From contig NZ_RHHO01000042.1 in the NCBI RefSeq assembly GCF_003710865.1, positions 1 to 34,000 of the forward strand: a stretch of 34,000 bases of DNA, read 5' to 3'. Position numbers and translations under genes: made by a program. The notes beneath the pieces are model-generated. The model made no database searches, had not been told where the DNA came from, and was given only the letters and a program-made list of their open reading frames with translations. Positions 22,443 through 33,841 of this stretch are shown here, piece by piece (within the stretch, counting starts at the first letter, position 1; the number at the start of each line of letters is the position of its first letter). The stretch is from Brevibacillus borstelensis. Its GTDB lineage: Bacteria > Bacillota > Bacilli > Brevibacillales > Brevibacillaceae.

Positions 22443-23915
22443 GTGCGGGAAAAAAGCCCTGGCTACGGGGAGAGGCAGCGGCGCGCTCCCTTGTACGAAC
22501 AGTTAGTCAAACACGCAAGCAGGCATCCGCATCCTTTTCATGTGCCTGGACATAAAATGGGACACAGCTTTGACCAGATCGGCAGGGAAACATTCGGTCC
22601 CTTACTGGAGCTGGATATGACGGAAATAACCGGGATGGACGATCTGCACCATCCCGAAGGCGTGATTGCGGAAGCCCAGGAGTTGGCGGCGGAAGCATTC
22701 GGTGCCGAGGAAACCCGGTTTTTGATCGGGGGCAGCACAGTCGGAAATATGGCGTTAATTATGGCGGTTTGTCGCCCCGGTGAGAAAATTCTGGTGCAGC
22801 GCAATTGCCACAAATCCGTTTTTCACGGCATGATGCTGGCTAGAGCCAATCCGGTCTATATTGTGCCTGCGGTCGATCCGGCCAGCGGGGTTGCTGCAGG
22901 CTTGCGCCGGGAGGACGTAGAGCGGGCTCTGATTGCCCATCCGGATGCGAAAGCCGTCTTTTTAACCAATCCAACCTATTACGGCATGGGCATCGACCTT
23001 GCCAAGATGGCCGCCACGGTTCACCGCTTTGGCGTGCCGCTGCTGGTCGATGAGGCGCATGGCTCGCATTACGGCTTTCACCCGGCTTTTCCGCAGTCGG
23101 CCATGGAAAGCGGGGCGGATGCTGCGGTGCAGTCCACGCATAAAATGACGACGGCGCTCACGATGTCGTCCATGCTGCATGTACAGGGCAACCGGATCGA
23201 CCGGGAGCGTTTGGCCCGCAGCCTCGCGCTGCTGCAGTCATCCAGCCCGTCCTACCTGTTGATGGCCTCGCTGGATCTCGCCAGACGCCATCTCGTTATG
23301 GAAGCGGCCCAGGAGTGGGATGAGCTTCTCCCGTTACTGGACGAGCTGAGGGAGGCTGTCCGCGAAATGTCATGGCTGGAGCTTGCGGGAATCGAGTCCA
23401 CGAGTGTATATAGCACGATGGATCCGCTAAAGCTGATGCTCATGCCGCGGGCTGCCGATTTGGACGGGTTCGGGCTGCAGCAGGTTCTGGAGGATTTCCG
23501 GATTTACCCCGAGCTTGCAGACACAGGGCATGTTTTGCTGGCAGCCTCGTCAGGTACCAGGCCGGCGGATATCGATCAGCTACTGCATGCACTGACATCG
23601 ATCCCGGAGAAGCCAGATCGTCAGCCAAAACGCATTCTGCAACCGGGAATCGTCTCCTCCAGCTTTTTGCGCGAGCAGGCGATGCCGATCCACGAGGCGA
23701 TGGACGCCCCGCTGGTCAGTGTGCCTCTGGAGCAGTCGCTGGGGCGGATAGCGGGAGAAATGATCATTCCTTACCCGCCGGGAATTCCGTTGTTGACCCC
23801 GGGCGAGAGGATCGATGAATCCTTCCTTGCCTTGCTGAAAGAACTGAGAAAAAGCCAGGTCAGATTTCAGGGAGTCCGGGATTCCCGGCTCGATTCGATA
23901 GTAGTCGTCCGGTAA
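22443..23915 (+). CDS. yaaO: PLP-dependent Orn/Lys/Arg decarboxylase family protein (YaaO-like)
   Basis: This 490-aa fold-type I decarboxylase begins with HPHPFHVPGHKMG and DMTEITGMDDLHHPEG, both typical of the family. LVDEAHGSHYGFH supplies the PLP-binding Asp and His, and STHKMTTALT the Schiff-base Lys (about 233). A C-terminal domain ends in MIIPYPPGIPLLTPGERI. Members decarboxylate arginine, lysine or ornithine to make polyamines, and the exact substrate cannot be told. GTG 22443 is preferred over GTG 22434 because AAAAGGA lies 10 bases away from the former but touches the latter. It precedes tmk by 74 bases, as in Bacillus. Confidence 0.88.
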   Translation: MREKSPGYGERQRRAPLYEQLVKHASRHPHPFHVPGHKMGHSFDQIGRETFGPLLELDMTEITGMDDLHHPEGVIAEAQELAAEAFGAEETRFLIGGSTVGNMALIMAVCRPGEKILVQRNCHKSVFHGMMLARANPVYIVPAVDPASGVAAGLRREDVERALIAHPDAKAVFLTNPTYYGMGIDLAKMAATVHRFGVPLLVDEAHGSHYGFHPAFPQSAMESGADAAVQSTHKMTTALTMSSMLHVQGNRIDRERLARSLALLQSSSPSYLLMASLDLARRHLVMEAAQEWDELLPLLDELREAVREMSWLELAGIESTSVYSTMDPLKLMLMPRAADLDGFGLQQVLEDFRIYPELADTGHVLLAASSGTRPADIDQLLHALTSIPEKPDRQPKRILQPGIVSSSFLREQAMPIHEAMDAPLVSVPLEQSLGRIAGEMIIPYPPGIPLLTPGERIDESFLALLKELRKSQVRFQGVRDSRLDSIVVVR

Positions 23916-23989
23916 CCGCACTTTGATGCGGAAGCGCCGGGCAGGCAGCTTCCGGGCTGCTCATTTGAAATGTGGAGGGAGCAATTGTC

Positions 23990-24625
23990 GTGACAACGAG
24001 AAAGACTGGTCGGTTCATCACCATAGAAGGAGCAGATGGGGCCGGAAAATCGACCGTGGCAGCCCGCCTGTATGACGAACTGCGAACAAAGGGCTGGGAT
24101 GTCATGCTGACGCGGGAGCCGGGCGGCATTGAGATCGCTGAAAAAATTCGCGAGATCATCCTCGATCCAAAGTACGTCAATATGGACAAACGGACCGAAG
24201 CCCTGCTCTATGCAGCGGCGAGAAGGCAGCATTTGGCGGAAAAGGTGTTTCCTGCGTTGGCAGAGGGCAAACTGGTTCTATGCGATCGTTTTATAGATAG
24301 CAGCCTTGCCTACCAGGGATACGCCAGAGGGCTGGGGATTGACGAGGTATTTGCCATCAACCAGTTTGCTGTAGAAGACTGCATGCCGGATTTGACGCTG
24401 TATTTTGACGTCCGTCCCGAGGTTGGGCTGGCCCGGATTAATGCCACAAAAGGGCGGGAGGTCAATCGACTGGATCTGGAAGCGCTGGAGTTCCATGAGA
24501 AGGTCAGGGAAGGGTACCAGATTGTCAAAGACCGTTTTGCCGATCGGTTTATCGTCATCGATGCGGAGCGGCCGGCAGATGAGGTGTTCGCGGAAGCATT
24601 AGCGCAGCTCGAGGCGCGTTTGTAA
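23990..24625 (+). CDS. tmk: Thymidylate kinase
   Basis: This 211-aa kinase converts dTMP to dTDP. It has P-loop GADGAGKST (about 14-22), TREPGG for the substrate (about 42-47), LYAAARRQH, and [12 protein letters not shown] (about 96-107) for the base and lid regions. GTG 23990 is chosen because GGAGGGA (23974-23980) sits 9 bases before it. An in-frame GTG at 23972 overlaps this site. Length fits the family. It starts the tmk-darA-yaaR-holB-ricT block linked to replication. Confidence 0.96.
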   Translation: MTTRKTGRFITIEGADGAGKSTVAARLYDELRTKGWDVMLTREPGGIEIAEKIREIILDPKYVNMDKRTEALLYAAARRQHLAEKVFPALAEGKLVLCDRFIDSSLAYQGYARGLGIDEVFAINQFAVEDCMPDLTLYFDVRPEVGLARINATKGREVNRLDLEALEFHEKVREGYQIVKDRFADRFIVIDAERPADEVFAEALAQLEARL

Positions 24626-24769
24626 GGTTGGGGTACCGTAGTTGCGTGTACATGCTGTATACTATGAATAAGAAGAATATCGTTACACTGCCCCAGCTTT
24701 CTTCATATTATAGAAGGAAGACAGGTATTCGACTGTAAACCAAAACTACGCGGAAAGGGTGAGCGCCGT

Positions 24770-25099
24770 ATGAAAATGGTGGTTGCTGTCGTTCAGGACA
24801 AAGACAGTGGTCGTCTGTCACAGCAGTTGGTGAAGAAGGGTTTCCGAGCCACAAAATTGGCAAGTACCGGAAGCTTTTTGCGCGCAGGCAATACGACATT
24901 TTTGATTGGTACGAATGACGAAAGTCTGCCGGATGTCATTGATATTATTCAACAGAACTGCAAATCACGCAAACAGATGGTCACCCCTGTCTCACCCTTG
25001 AGCAATGCCGTCGACTCGTTTATGCCCTATCCGCTTGAGGTTCAGGTGGGTGGCGCTGCGGTCTTTGTTTTGGATGTCCAACAGTTTCACTCATTTTAA
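24770..25099 (+). CDS. darA: DarA, cyclic-di-AMP receptor (PII-like)
   Basis: This 109-aa PII-like protein matches the YaaQ/DarA/PstA family from the first residue (MKMVVAVVQDKDSGRLSQQL), through GFRATKLASTGSFLRAGNTTFLIG, to the end. These trimers bind c-di-AMP, and in B. subtilis the apo form links to potassium and stress signalling. ATG 24770 has GGAAAGG upstream. The 144-base gap from tmk contains a possible promoter (TATACT near 24656) and no other gene. Confidence 0.93.
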   Translation: MKMVVAVVQDKDSGRLSQQLVKKGFRATKLASTGSFLRAGNTTFLIGTNDESLPDVIDIIQQNCKSRKQMVTPVSPLSNAVDSFMPYPLEVQVGGAAVFVLDVQQFHSF

Positions 25100-25187
25100 C
25101 AACGATGCGTACAAGGCATCTCCTTTTTGCGGCTGCTTTCGTATATACTGAAACAAGGCGGCAAAGGAGACTTGTCGGAGGTGCCGG

Positions 25188-25634
25188 ATGAAAATCAGCG
25201 AAGGATTCAGACCAATCGCGGATATGGGCAAAGCTTCAGACATGCGGAAGACTTCAGAGACGGGGAAAGCAGCCTTTGCTGAAGTGATCAGGGAAGAAGA
25301 GCAGCGCATGTCCCGAGACCAGCTGATCAAGCTTTTCAACGACATCGACAAGCAAGGCCAAATTCTCGCTCGTTCCCGCTCCATCCGCGATTTTTACCGC
25401 TATAAACAGCTGATCAAGGAGTTCATGGAAGAGGCAGTCAAATACGGAATGGCCCTCGATGACCGGAGTGGGACGAATCGCCGGGGACAAAGCAAGCTGT
25501 ATAAAATGATCAAGGAAGTAGATGCACAGCTCCTTCGGCTTGCCGATGAAATCGTAGATGTCCATTCGCCCATTATCGACATGCTGGGACGGATCGGCGA
25601 AATTCGCGGGATGCTGATCAATATGTATTTTTAG
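25188..25634 (+). CDS. yaaR: YaaR-family (DUF327) protein
   Basis: This 148-aa protein is mostly helical and carries the DUF327 core: RDQLIKLFNDIDKQGQIL, DFYRYKQLIKEFMEE and KMIKEVDAQLLRLADEI. Its function is unknown. It is conserved between darA and holB in spore formers. ATG 25188 has GGAGG 6-7 bases upstream. The holB start follows within 10 bases of its stop, so the two are coupled. Confidence 0.88.
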   Translation: MKISEGFRPIADMGKASDMRKTSETGKAAFAEVIREEEQRMSRDQLIKLFNDIDKQGQILARSRSIRDFYRYKQLIKEFMEEAVKYGMALDDRSGTNRRGQSKLYKMIKEVDAQLLRLADEIVDVHSPIIDMLGRIGEIRGMLINMYF

Positions 25635-25643
25635 GTGAAAACC

Positions 25644-26624
25644 ATGACATGGACAACATTTTCGCAGCAGCCCCGTGCGGCTGAGCTGCTCCATCATAGC
25701 CTGCGCAATGACCGGCTGGCACATGCCTACCTGTTTACCGGACCCAAGGGCGCGGGAAAAAAACAGATGGCCCTGCATCTGGCAAAATCCCTCTTTTGTC
25801 AAGAGAAAGAGGCGGATGCCTGCGGGGCCTGTCTCTCATGCAGGCGCATTGAGGCCGGAAACCATCCGGATATTACGGTCATCACACCGGATGGGGCTTC
25901 CATCAAAATCGATCAGATTCGCCATCTTCAAAAAGAAATGGCAATGCGCGCCGTAGAATCGATTCACAAGGTGTACATTCTTGAGCATGTAGACAAAATG
26001 ACGACCCAGGCAGCCAACAGTCTGCTGAAATTTTTGGAGGAACCCCCTGCCGGTGTGATTGCCATGCTTTTGACAGAGCAAAGTCACGCCATTTTGCCTA
26101 CCATCCTGTCACGCTGTCAAATCATTCATTTCTCTCCACTTTCTGCCGAAGCCATCGCCGAAAAATTGGTCTTGGAGGGCGTCTCCGCAGGAATGGCCAG
26201 GATCGCGTCCCACATTACGTCAAATTTGGAAGAAGCCCGTGTGCTCAGTCAAGCAGAATGGTTTGCACAGCTAAGAAATGTAATGATACAATTGGTGCAG
26301 GAATGCAAACAACACAACTCCTCAGCACTCTATACCATTCACGATATGTTGCAAAAGAGCGACAAATTAAAGGAGGAACTGCCCCTCTTTTTGGATTTGC
26401 TCATCCTTTGGCTGCGCGATATCCTGTATGTGCAAGTAGACAGACATGCCCATCTCATCAACAGCGACCAACAGGATGTGCTGCAAGGACAAGCCTTGAT
26501 TTGGACAAAAGCTGAGCTCTTGCATGGGATCGATCTGGTCATGGAAACGAAAAATCGGATAGAGCGAAACGCCAACGCACAGTTGGCCCTTGAGCGGTTG
26601 GTTCTTCAAATCCAGGAGGGATAA
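25644..26624 (+). CDS. holB: DNA polymerase III delta-prime subunit
   Basis: This 326-aa clamp-loader subunit starts MTWTTFSQQPRAAELL and has HAYLFTGPKGAGKKQMA (a variant P-loop), a Cys cluster CGACLSC for zinc, YILEHVDKMT at the Walker B place, and LSRCQIIHFSPL, the SRC motif. The family member is usually a stator that does not hydrolyse ATP. ATG 25644 is chosen over GTG 25635 because AGGTGA, which overlaps the yaaR stop, sits 5 bases before the ATG. It is followed by ricT 2 bases later. Confidence 0.93.
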   Translation: MTWTTFSQQPRAAELLHHSLRNDRLAHAYLFTGPKGAGKKQMALHLAKSLFCQEKEADACGACLSCRRIEAGNHPDITVITPDGASIKIDQIRHLQKEMAMRAVESIHKVYILEHVDKMTTQAANSLLKFLEEPPAGVIAMLLTEQSHAILPTILSRCQIIHFSPLSAEAIAEKLVLEGVSAGMARIASHITSNLEEARVLSQAEWFAQLRNVMIQLVQECKQHNSSALYTIHDMLQKSDKLKEELPLFLDLLILWLRDILYVQVDRHAHLINSDQQDVLQGQALIWTKAELLHGIDLVMETKNRIERNANAQLALERLVLQIQEG

Positions 26625-26626
26625 CC

Positions 26627-27442
26627 TTGTACGAGGTTGTAGGTGTCCGTTTTAAAAAAGCGGGCAAAATATATTACTTTGACCCTGACCAGCTGCCGAT
26701 CGAGCGGGATTCTTCCGTGATCGTCGAGACGGCGAGAGGGGTAGAATACGGCAAGGTTGTAATCGGTCGCAAGCAAGTGGCTGACTCCGACGTGGTTTTG
26801 CCGTTGAAAAAAGTCATCCGGATGGCAGATGAGCGGGATGCGAAGCAGGTGGAGGAAAACAAGCAAGCCGCCAAAAACGCGTTTTCCGTTTGCCAGACGA
26901 AAATCAAGGAACACAAGCTGGAGATGAAGCTGGTCGACGTGGAATACACCTTCGACCGCAATAAAATCATCTTTTATTTTACAGCGGATGGACGAGTCGA
27001 TTTCCGCGAGCTGGTCAAGGATTTGGCTTCCGTCTTTCGCACGCGCATCGAGCTTCGCCAGATCGGCGTTCGCGACGAAGCCAAAATGCTCGGCGGGATT
27101 GGCCCCTGTGGACGTCTTCTCTGCTGCTCCACGTTTTTGGGCGATTTCGAGCCCGTGTCGATCAAGATGGCCAAGGACCAAAATCTTTCATTGAATCCGG
27201 CGAAGATCTCCGGGTTGTGCGGACGGCTGATGTGCTGTCTGAAATATGAAAATGATAACTACGAAAGCACGCGCGACGAGATGCCTGACATCGGAGCATC
27301 GGTCACGACGCCGATGGGCGTAGGACGAGTGGTTTCCTTGAACATCCTGGATCACTCGATGCAGGTGGAGCTTTCGGAGAACAGACGGATTATGGAATTT
27401 GCGTTGGATGAAATCGTCGTGGGGCAGCCTACGTTTGAGTAG
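26627..27442 (+). CDS. ricT: RicT (YaaT), PSP1-domain Fe-S protein of the Ric complex
   Basis: This 271-aa protein has the PSP1 domain with GIGPCGRLLCCSTFLG (about 160-175) and ISGLCGRLMCCLKYEN (about 195-210), whose Cys pairs hold iron-sulfur clusters in the RicA-RicF-RicT complex. In B. subtilis the complex steers RNase Y in mRNA maturation and promotes sporulation, competence and biofilm formation through Spo0A. The start is TTG 26627, 5 bases after CAGGAGGGA, giving MYEVVGVRFKKAGK. It lies between holB and yabA, as in Bacillus. Confidence 0.95.
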   Translation: MYEVVGVRFKKAGKIYYFDPDQLPIERDSSVIVETARGVEYGKVVIGRKQVADSDVVLPLKKVIRMADERDAKQVEENKQAAKNAFSVCQTKIKEHKLEMKLVDVEYTFDRNKIIFYFTADGRVDFRELVKDLASVFRTRIELRQIGVRDEAKMLGGIGPCGRLLCCSTFLGDFEPVSIKMAKDQNLSLNPAKISGLCGRLMCCLKYENDNYESTRDEMPDIGASVTTPMGVGRVVSLNILDHSMQVELSENRRIMEFALDEIVVGQPTFE

Positions 27443-27482
27443 TCGATAGAAAAAGAACAGGTAGCGGGGATGAGGTGAGCAA

Positions 27483-27851
27483 GTGGACAAACGGGAAATC
27501 TTCGTCAAGATGGCCAGTATCGAGGAACGAATCGGCGATCTGTATCAAGAAATTGGCGAATTAAAGGACGTCATCGTCGTCTTGATGGAGGAGAACGCCC
27601 AATTACTCGTTGAAAACCAGCACCTTCGCAACCGACTGGACAAAAAGACGACCAAACCCGCACCGAAGCAAAAACGGTCCGAGCAGGTCAAAACCGAAGA
27701 AGCCAAGAAAAAAGTAGTCGGAGAAGGATACGATAATCTAGCGCGTTTATACGCGGAAGGATTCCATATCTGCAATGTGCATTTTGGCAGCTTGCGCAAG
27801 GAAGGGGACTGCTTGTTCTGCCTCTCTTTCCTCAGCGGGGTACAGAAATAA
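27483..27851 (+). CDS. yabA: YabA, replication initiation control protein
   Basis: This 122-aa protein has an N-terminal coiled coil ([20 protein letters not shown] through NQHLRNRL), a Lys-rich linker and a C-terminal zinc site. The zinc ligands lie in [20 protein letters not shown]. It binds both DnaA and DnaN and limits re-initiation. GTG 27483 gives the normal length, with GGGGATGAGGTGA upstream. A strong terminator follows at 27896. Confidence 0.94.
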   Translation: MDKREIFVKMASIEERIGDLYQEIGELKDVIVVLMEENAQLLVENQHLRNRLDKKTTKPAPKQKRSEQVKTEEAKKKVVGEGYDNLARLYAEGFHICNVHFGSLRKEGDCLFCLSFLSGVQK

Positions 27852-27895
27852 AACCAGAAATCATGAAGCAATGCGACAGAACTGAACAAGGAAAG

Positions 27896-27930
27896 AAAGC
27901 GACCTGGGCCCAAATGACAGGTCGCTTTTT
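27896..27930 (+). terminator. Terminator of the tmk-yabA block
   Basis: An 11-bp perfect stem (AAAGCGACCTG with CAGGTCGCTTT) and an 11-base loop run into a T stretch. It separates yabA from the yabB-yazA-rsmI unit. Confidence 0.9.
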
Positions 27931-27987
27931 CAGACCTGTATGAGCAAAAGACGTGGCTTGCAAAAGCAAAGGAGTAGAAAGTGACGA

Positions 27988-28755
27988 ATGGATTCGGGGA
28001 AAAACGTGCCGCTTTACGAGTCGGAGCGGATCGATGACCTGCTGACTCACGAAATGAAAATCATTCAAAGCCATGAAGTGTTTTGTTTTTCGATGGATGC
28101 TGTGCTGCTCGCACGTTTCGCCTCCGTGCCCAAGCGCGGCAGAGTGCTGGACATGTGTACCGGCAACGGAGCGATTCCGCTGATTATGACGACGCGTTCC
28201 CCGGAAGCTGTATTTGAGGGTATCGAGCTTCAGCCCCGTTTGTACGACATGGCCAGTCGCAATGTTCAATTAAACAATCTGGGCGATCGGCTGACTATGC
28301 ATCTCGGCGACGTAAAAGAAGCGGTGCAGTTGTTTGGCTACGGGAAATTCGACCTGATCACCTGCAATCCGCCGTACATGCCGGCGGGAAGCGGAGAGCA
28401 TAACTTGAGCGAGCATTTTGCGATTGCCCGTCACGAGATCCGGTTATGCTTGGAGGACGTCATTCGGGTAGGGAGCCAACTGTTGAAAAATGGCGGAAAA
28501 TTGGCTTTGGTCCATCGGTCCACACGTCTGATCGACATCGTGACCTTGATGCGCCAGTACGGAATCGAGCCCAAACGGATGCGTCTCGTCTATCCAAGAC
28601 GCGATGCCGAGCCCAATATGGTGTTGATCGAGGGAATCAGAAACGGCAAACCGGAGCTTCGCATCCAGCCCCCGCTGATTGTTTACGAGAACGGGGAGGA
28701 ATACTGTGAAGAACTTCAGGAGATCTACTTTGGAAAACGCGATTCCCTCTCATAA
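27988..28755 (+). CDS. yabB: tRNA1(Val) (adenine37-N6)-methyltransferase, YabB/TrmN6-like
   Basis: This 255-aa SAM-dependent methyltransferase has the SAM motif [14 protein letters not shown] (about 52-65), the acidic second motif EGIELQPR and the catalytic NPPY in [13 protein letters not shown] (about 124-136), a mark of N6-adenine methylation. Substrate assignment follows the TrmN6 family. ATG 27988 is preferred, with AAGGAG 13 bases upstream, a rather long gap. Its 3' end overlaps yazA, so translation is coupled. Confidence 0.9.
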   Translation: MDSGKNVPLYESERIDDLLTHEMKIIQSHEVFCFSMDAVLLARFASVPKRGRVLDMCTGNGAIPLIMTTRSPEAVFEGIELQPRLYDMASRNVQLNNLGDRLTMHLGDVKEAVQLFGYGKFDLITCNPPYMPAGSGEHNLSEHFAIARHEIRLCLEDVIRVGSQLLKNGGKLALVHRSTRLIDIVTLMRQYGIEPKRMRLVYPRRDAEPNMVLIEGIRNGKPELRIQPPLIVYENGEEYCEELQEIYFGKRDSLS

Positions 28756-29014
28756 AAGCCACTTTGTCTATATTCTGCGTTGTGCGGACGGGACGTACTA
28801 CACCGGTTACACAACCGAGCTGGAGAGAAGAATCCGCGAGCACAACGAGGGAAAAGGAGCGAAATATACGAGAGGAAGGGGCCCTGTCGAGCTGATGTAC
28901 ATGGAAGAAGGTGTGGATCGTTCGTGGGGGCTGAAACGGGAGGAAGCAATCAAGCGGCTTTCCCGCCTTCAAAAGGAAGCGCTTATCAGTCAAGCGAAGG
29001 GAGGATGCGAGTGA
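28706..29014 (+). CDS. yazA: GIY-YIG nuclease-domain protein YazA
   Basis: This protein of about 102 aa has the UvrC-type GIY-YIG fold: [23 protein letters not shown], where the GIY and YIG motifs read VYI and YTG, and [17 protein letters not shown]. It is conserved between yabB and rsmI, and its biological substrate is not known. Two in-frame starts are possible: GTG 28706 with GGGGAGGA 5 bases before it, and TTG 28730 with CAGGAG 7 bases before it, closer to the usual length. Both overlap yabB. The stop overlaps the rsmI start (GTGA). Confidence 0.9.
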   Translation: MKNFRRSTLENAIPSHKSHFVYILRCADGTYYTGYTTELERRIREHNEGKGAKYTRGRGPVELMYMEEGVDRSWGLKREEAIKRLSRLQKEALISQAKGGCE

Positions 29015-29895
29015 ACATCCAGCGAAGCTTTGCAGATGAACAGAAGGGTGTGCTGTATTTGGTAGCGACACCGATTGGCAATCTGGACGATATCTCCGTC
29101 CGCTGCCTGGAGACACTCCGCTCTGTGGATGTAATCGCCTGCGAGGATACACGCCAGACCAGAAAGCTGCTCACCCACTTTCAGATCGAGAAGCGTACGG
29201 TCAGCTACCACGAACACAACAAGGAGGCAAGCGGAAGCGGGCTGCTGCAGTGGTTGGCTGAAGGCAAGCAAATCGCTCTGGTAAGTGACGCCGGGCTTCC
29301 GGCCATCTCCGACCCGGGAGCGGATCTGGTCAGGGATGCCGTAGAGGCAGGGTATCCGGTCGTGCCCGTGCCTGGGGCGAATGCAGCGCTGACAGCACTG
29401 ATTGCGTCCGGTCTGCCTACGGACCGGTTTGTGTTTTGCGGATTTTTGCCGCGGGAAAACAAGGATCGGCGGAAAGAACTGGAGCGGCTCAAATTTTATC
29501 CGGAAACGCTTCTGTTTTACGAAGCGCCGCACCGGATCGCAAAAACATTGGAAGCGATACGGGAAGAGTGGGGCGACAGACGGGCGGTTTTGGCCCGCGA
29601 GCTGACCAAGCGGTATGAGGAGTTTGCCCGCGGAACGCTGGATGAGCTGATCCGGCATATTCGAGAAGGAGAAGCCCGCGGAGAATATTGTCTGGTCGTT
29701 GAGGGGTTCACCGGGCAGGCCGAAAAAAATCCGGATGAAGATCAATGGTGGATGCAGGTCAGTGTCGTGGAGCATGTGGACCGATATTGTGAGCAGGGCT
29801 TTAGCAAGAAGGAAGCGATCAAACAAGCGGCAGATGACAGAGGCGTGTCGAAAAGGGACGTATACAACGAATACCACCGGGAGATGCCGCTCTAG
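29011..29895 (+). CDS. rsmI: 16S rRNA (cytidine1402-2'-O)-methyltransferase RsmI
   Basis: This 294-aa tetrapyrrole-methylase-fold enzyme has [47 protein letters not shown] and [19 protein letters not shown] in the expected order, then FYEAPHRI. It adds the 2'-O-methyl to C1402 in the 16S decoding centre. GTG 29011 (with AAGGGAGGA upstream) overlaps the yazA stop by 4 bases. The C-terminal [14 protein letters not shown] helix is intact. A terminator follows. Confidence 0.95.
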   Translation: MNIQRSFADEQKGVLYLVATPIGNLDDISVRCLETLRSVDVIACEDTRQTRKLLTHFQIEKRTVSYHEHNKEASGSGLLQWLAEGKQIALVSDAGLPAISDPGADLVRDAVEAGYPVVPVPGANAALTALIASGLPTDRFVFCGFLPRENKDRRKELERLKFYPETLLFYEAPHRIAKTLEAIREEWGDRRAVLARELTKRYEEFARGTLDELIRHIREGEARGEYCLVVEGFTGQAEKNPDEDQWWMQVSVVEHVDRYCEQGFSKKEAIKQAADDRGVSKRDVYNEYHREMPL

Positions 29896-29906
29896 CCGCC
29901 ATACAT

Positions 29907-29943
29907 AAAAAAGAGACTGGTTTCTCGCACCAGCCTCTTTTTT
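29907..29943 (+). terminator. Terminator between rsmI and convergent abrB
   Basis: AAAAAAGAG-A-CTGGT pairs with ACCAG-C-CTCTTTTTT around a 7-base loop. The A and T runs on the two sides make it work in both directions. Confidence 0.85.
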
Positions 29944-29987
29944 ATTCATCCAATCATCATAGATGCAATTGTTCCGATCAGGAGGGC

Positions 29988-30239
29988 CTAGCGCTTAACT
30001 GCAGGCATCTCAGACAGGCAATCTTGGCATACAATCTTGCCTTTAAAATGGGATACGCGGTCCGCATTGCCACAGAAGATACAGGCAGGCTCGTACTTCT
30101 TCAGAATGATGCGCTCGCCGTCCACGTAAATTTCCAGCGCATCTTTTTCAGCAATCCCCAAAGTGCGACGCAATTCAATTGGAATAACGACGCGACCCAG
30201 CTCGTCCACTTTTCTAACAATACCTGTAGATTTCATCAT
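29988..30239 (-). CDS. abrB: Transition-state regulator AbrB
   Basis: This 83-aa protein (82 if the second Met is used) has the swapped-hairpin AbrB DNA-binding domain (STGIVRKVDELGRVVIPIELRRTLGI) and the C-terminal multimerisation part with CIFCGNADRVSHFKGKIVCQDCL. AbrB represses many stationary-phase genes during growth and is itself shut off by Spo0A. GGAGAGG lies upstream of the start. The promoter at 30332-30360 and the Spo0A box at 30310 fit that control. Confidence 0.97.
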   Translation of the reverse strand: MMKSTGIVRKVDELGRVVIPIELRRTLGIAEKDALEIYVDGERIILKKYEPACIFCGNADRVSHFKGKIVCQDCLSEMPAVKR

Positions 30240-30300
30240 GTCTAGCCTCTCCTCTCAAGATGTTTCAAAATGTCGTTTATTGTTTGAAACGGATTTATAG

Positions 30301-30316
30301 TCGTCAATATTCGACA
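30301..30316 (-). promoter_or_regulatory. Spo0A box(es) downstream of the abrB promoter
   Basis: On the minus strand TGTCGAA (30316-30310) is a perfect 0A box, followed by a partial second copy near 30307-30301 (TTGACGA). They lie about 10-25 bases downstream of the predicted abrB start, the place where Spo0A~P represses abrB in B. subtilis. Confidence 0.85.
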
Positions 30317-30331
30317 ATTTCCGGTGTTTTC

Positions 30332-30360
30332 ATCATACCAGCGATTCCCAAAGGTGTCAA
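30332..30360 (-). promoter_or_regulatory. Sigma-A promoter of abrB
   Basis: On the minus strand a consensus -35 TTGACA (30360-30355) and -10 TATGAT (30337-30332) are 17 bp apart. The predicted start is near 30325, about 85 bases before the start codon. Confidence 0.88.
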
Positions 30361-30507
30361 CATTCATTTTACATTTAATTGAAGATGAATGTGTTTTTGG
30401 CATTGTAAATCCATACAGGAGCATCAATTACATGTGATGTTTGTATATATGGCTGTGTGCATGGAAAAAACTAACTGGGATTTTTGTGGGGGAAAGCAGT
30501 CAGTTAA

Positions 30508-30566
30508 TGTCGAATGCCAAGGATATTATTCGACAAATTTCGATGATATCCATTTGTTGTTCGACA
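30508..30566. promoter_or_regulatory. Cluster of three Spo0A boxes between abrB and metS
   Basis: TGTCGAA at 30508-30514, and its reverse complement TTCGACA at 30529-30535 and 30560-30566, are perfect 0A boxes. Centre spacings are 21 and 31 bp, close to two and three helical turns. They are about 190-240 bp upstream of the abrB start point and about 90-145 bp upstream of the metS promoter. I can support no gene in 30365-30610, so their target is unclear. Confidence 0.65.
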
Positions 30567-30620
30567 AACTGATGCAAATTTTCGAGAGAGTAGGCAGGCG
30601 CGATTGTTTCTAGGCAATGG

Positions 30621-30648
30621 TTTACAAACAAAACCCAATGTGTACAAT
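30621..30648 (+). promoter_or_regulatory. Promoter of metS
   Basis: -35 TTTACA (30621-30626) and -10 TACAAT (30643-30648) are 16 bp apart. The predicted start, near 30655, is just before the T-box leader. Confidence 0.7.
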
Positions 30649-30654
30649 AGAATA

Positions 30655-32990
<2,336 letters not shown>

Positions 32991-33009
32991 GGAAAGGGAG
33001 GACGCACAC

Positions 33010-33777
33010 GTGTTATTTGAAACGCACGCGCACCTCAACGCCCCGGAATTCGATGAAGATCGCGAAGAGGTGATCGCACGTGCCCGGGAAAATGGCGTAA
33101 GCACGATCGTCAACATCGGGTTCAATGCAGAAACGATTCCCACCTGCCTGCAGCTGGCTGAGAAGCACGATTTCATTTATGCGGTCGTAGGCTGGCACCC
33201 GCAGGACGCCAAAGACATGACAGACGAACATCTGGAATGGCTGGAGGAGCTGAGCCGTCACCCCAAAGTGCTCGGTCTCGGGGAAATGGGACTTGATTAC
33301 TATTGGGACACTTCACCCAAGGACGTCCAGGCGGAGGTGTTCCGCAAGCAAATCCGTTTGGCCAGGAAGGTGAACCTGCCGATCATCATCCACAACCGCG
33401 ACGCTCACCAGGATGTGATCACGATCCTGAGAGAGGAAAAGGCGGCTGAGGTCGGCGGCATCATGCACTGTTTCTCCGGAAGCTGGGAAACGGCAAAAAT
33501 GGCACTGGATATGAACTTCTACATCTCCTTTGGCGGTCCGCTCACGTTTAAGAACGCGAAGCAGCCAAAGGAAGTGGCGGCGAAAGTGCCGCTTGACCGC
33601 CTGCTGATCGAGACCGATTGTCCGTATCTGACGCCGCACCCGTTCCGCGGAAAGCGAAACGAATCCGGCTATGTCCGTTATGTCTGCGAAGAGATGGCCA
33701 ACATCCATGGCATGACGTACGAGGAGATGGCCAAACAGACTGCCGAGAATGCTCGGAGGCTGTTCCGGCTGGATTGA
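33010..33777 (+). CDS. tatD: TatD-family metal-dependent DNase
   Basis: This 255-aa TIM-barrel hydrolase has the TatD motifs: THAHLN (metal His pair, residues 5-10), GLGEMGLDYYWD with the bridging Glu, IIIHNRDAH, MHCFSGS and LLIETDCPYLTPHPFRGKRNES. Members are 3'-5' exonucleases or deoxyribonucleases that need Mg or Zn, and in B. subtilis the gene is yabD. GTG 33010 has AAGGGAGGA upstream. It is co-transcribed with metS and ends before a strong terminator. Confidence 0.95.
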   Translation: MLFETHAHLNAPEFDEDREEVIARARENGVSTIVNIGFNAETIPTCLQLAEKHDFIYAVVGWHPQDAKDMTDEHLEWLEELSRHPKVLGLGEMGLDYYWDTSPKDVQAEVFRKQIRLARKVNLPIIIHNRDAHQDVITILREEKAAEVGGIMHCFSGSWETAKMALDMNFYISFGGPLTFKNAKQPKEVAAKVPLDRLLIETDCPYLTPHPFRGKRNESGYVRYVCEEMANIHGMTYEEMAKQTAENARRLFRLD

Positions 33778-33801
33778 CAGTCGAGGCAAAAAACAAATGA
33801 A

Positions 33802-33835
33802 ACGAGCTTGTCCCCTGGGGGCAGGCTCGTTTTTT
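33802..33835 (+). terminator. Terminator of the metS-tatD unit
   Basis: A 13-bp stem (ACGAGCTTGTCCC with GGGGCAGGCTCGT, two G-T pairs) closes a 3-base loop and runs into six T. The presumed intron begins within 10 bases of the T run. Confidence 0.92.
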
Positions 33836-33841
33836 CGTGAA

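Noticed and set aside
30389..30613. 74-aa frame between abrB and metS across the Spo0A boxes
   Set aside because: No ribosome binding site and no protein-like features. The region is better explained by regulatory sites.
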